Source: Planctomycetaceae bacterium UBA4732 (GTDB taxonomy: Bacteria > Planctomycetota > Planctomycetia > Gemmatales > Gemmataceae). From it: a DNA stretch of 6,642 nucleotides. The DNA lies in the NCBI GenBank assembly GCA_002404095.1, contig DHJA01000148.1, positions 1 to 6,642 of the forward strand. The letters are read 5' to 3'. Made by a program: the position numbers and the translations under genes. Of this stretch, positions 6,624-6,642 are shown one piece after another (positions within the stretch are counted from its first letter, which is position 1; every line of letters begins with the position of its first letter). The notes under the pieces were generated by a model. That model made no database searches, was not told where the DNA came from, and saw nothing but the letters and a program-made list of their open reading frames with translations.

Positions 6624-6642
6624 CGCAGAGAACGCAGAGAAC
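6624..6642. repeat. Tandem CGCAGAGAA repeat at the window edge
   Basis: Two perfect 9-base copies (6624-6632 and 6633-6641) are followed by the first base of a possible third, cut by the window end. It lies about 22 bases upstream of the amidohydrolase start. I recall similar (CGCAGAGAA)n tracts as frequent intergenic repeats in planctomycetes and some other environmental bacteria; copy number cannot be judged here. Confidence 0.6.

Noticed and set aside
6624..6642. CRISPR repeat
   Set aside because: The 9-base units are directly abutting with no spacers, so this is a simple tandem repeat.

Overview
The window is a GC-rich bacterial chromosome segment. It carries five genes, all on the minus strand and read from right to left. 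My best guess at the source is a planctomycete, perhaps Pirellulales-like. This rests on high GC, dispersed GC-rich palindromes between genes, a Cys-rich exported protein with a secretin-like stretch, and the CGCAGAGAA-type intergenic tandem at the right edge. That assignment is from memory of such genomes and is not proven by the sequence.

Layout in transcription order: (1) 6601-5585, an Amidohydrolase_2-type metal-dependent hydrolase. (2) 5477-4971, a small DUF2784 membrane protein whose C-terminal tail is encoded by a palindromic repeat. (3) 4888-3806, an exported, acidic, Cys-rich protein of unknown function with a clear signal peptide and a strong Shine-Dalgarno. (4) 3653-765, a 962-residue protein with an intact M28 zinc-peptidase domain at its C-terminus and about 570 residues of unrecognised sequence in front. 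(5) 728-84, QueE, the radical-SAM 7-carboxy-7-deazaguanine synthase of the queuosine/preQ0 pathway.

The gaps are 107, 82, 152 and about 36 bases. Only the M28-queE pair is close enough to suggest one transcript. The others are co-directional but separated by spacers holding palindromes. No pathway obviously links the five genes, and the region reads as ordinary chromosomal housekeeping/accessory DNA rather than a defence island or mobile element. I found no RNA gene, CRISPR array, transposase or att site, and no gene-free stretch longer than about 150 bases.

The parts most worth a second look are the three-way-junction repeat at 4997-5056 that supplies the 3' end of the DUF2784 gene, the 15-bp palindrome at 3743-3782, the unassigned N-terminal region of the M28 protein, and the exported Cys-rich protein.
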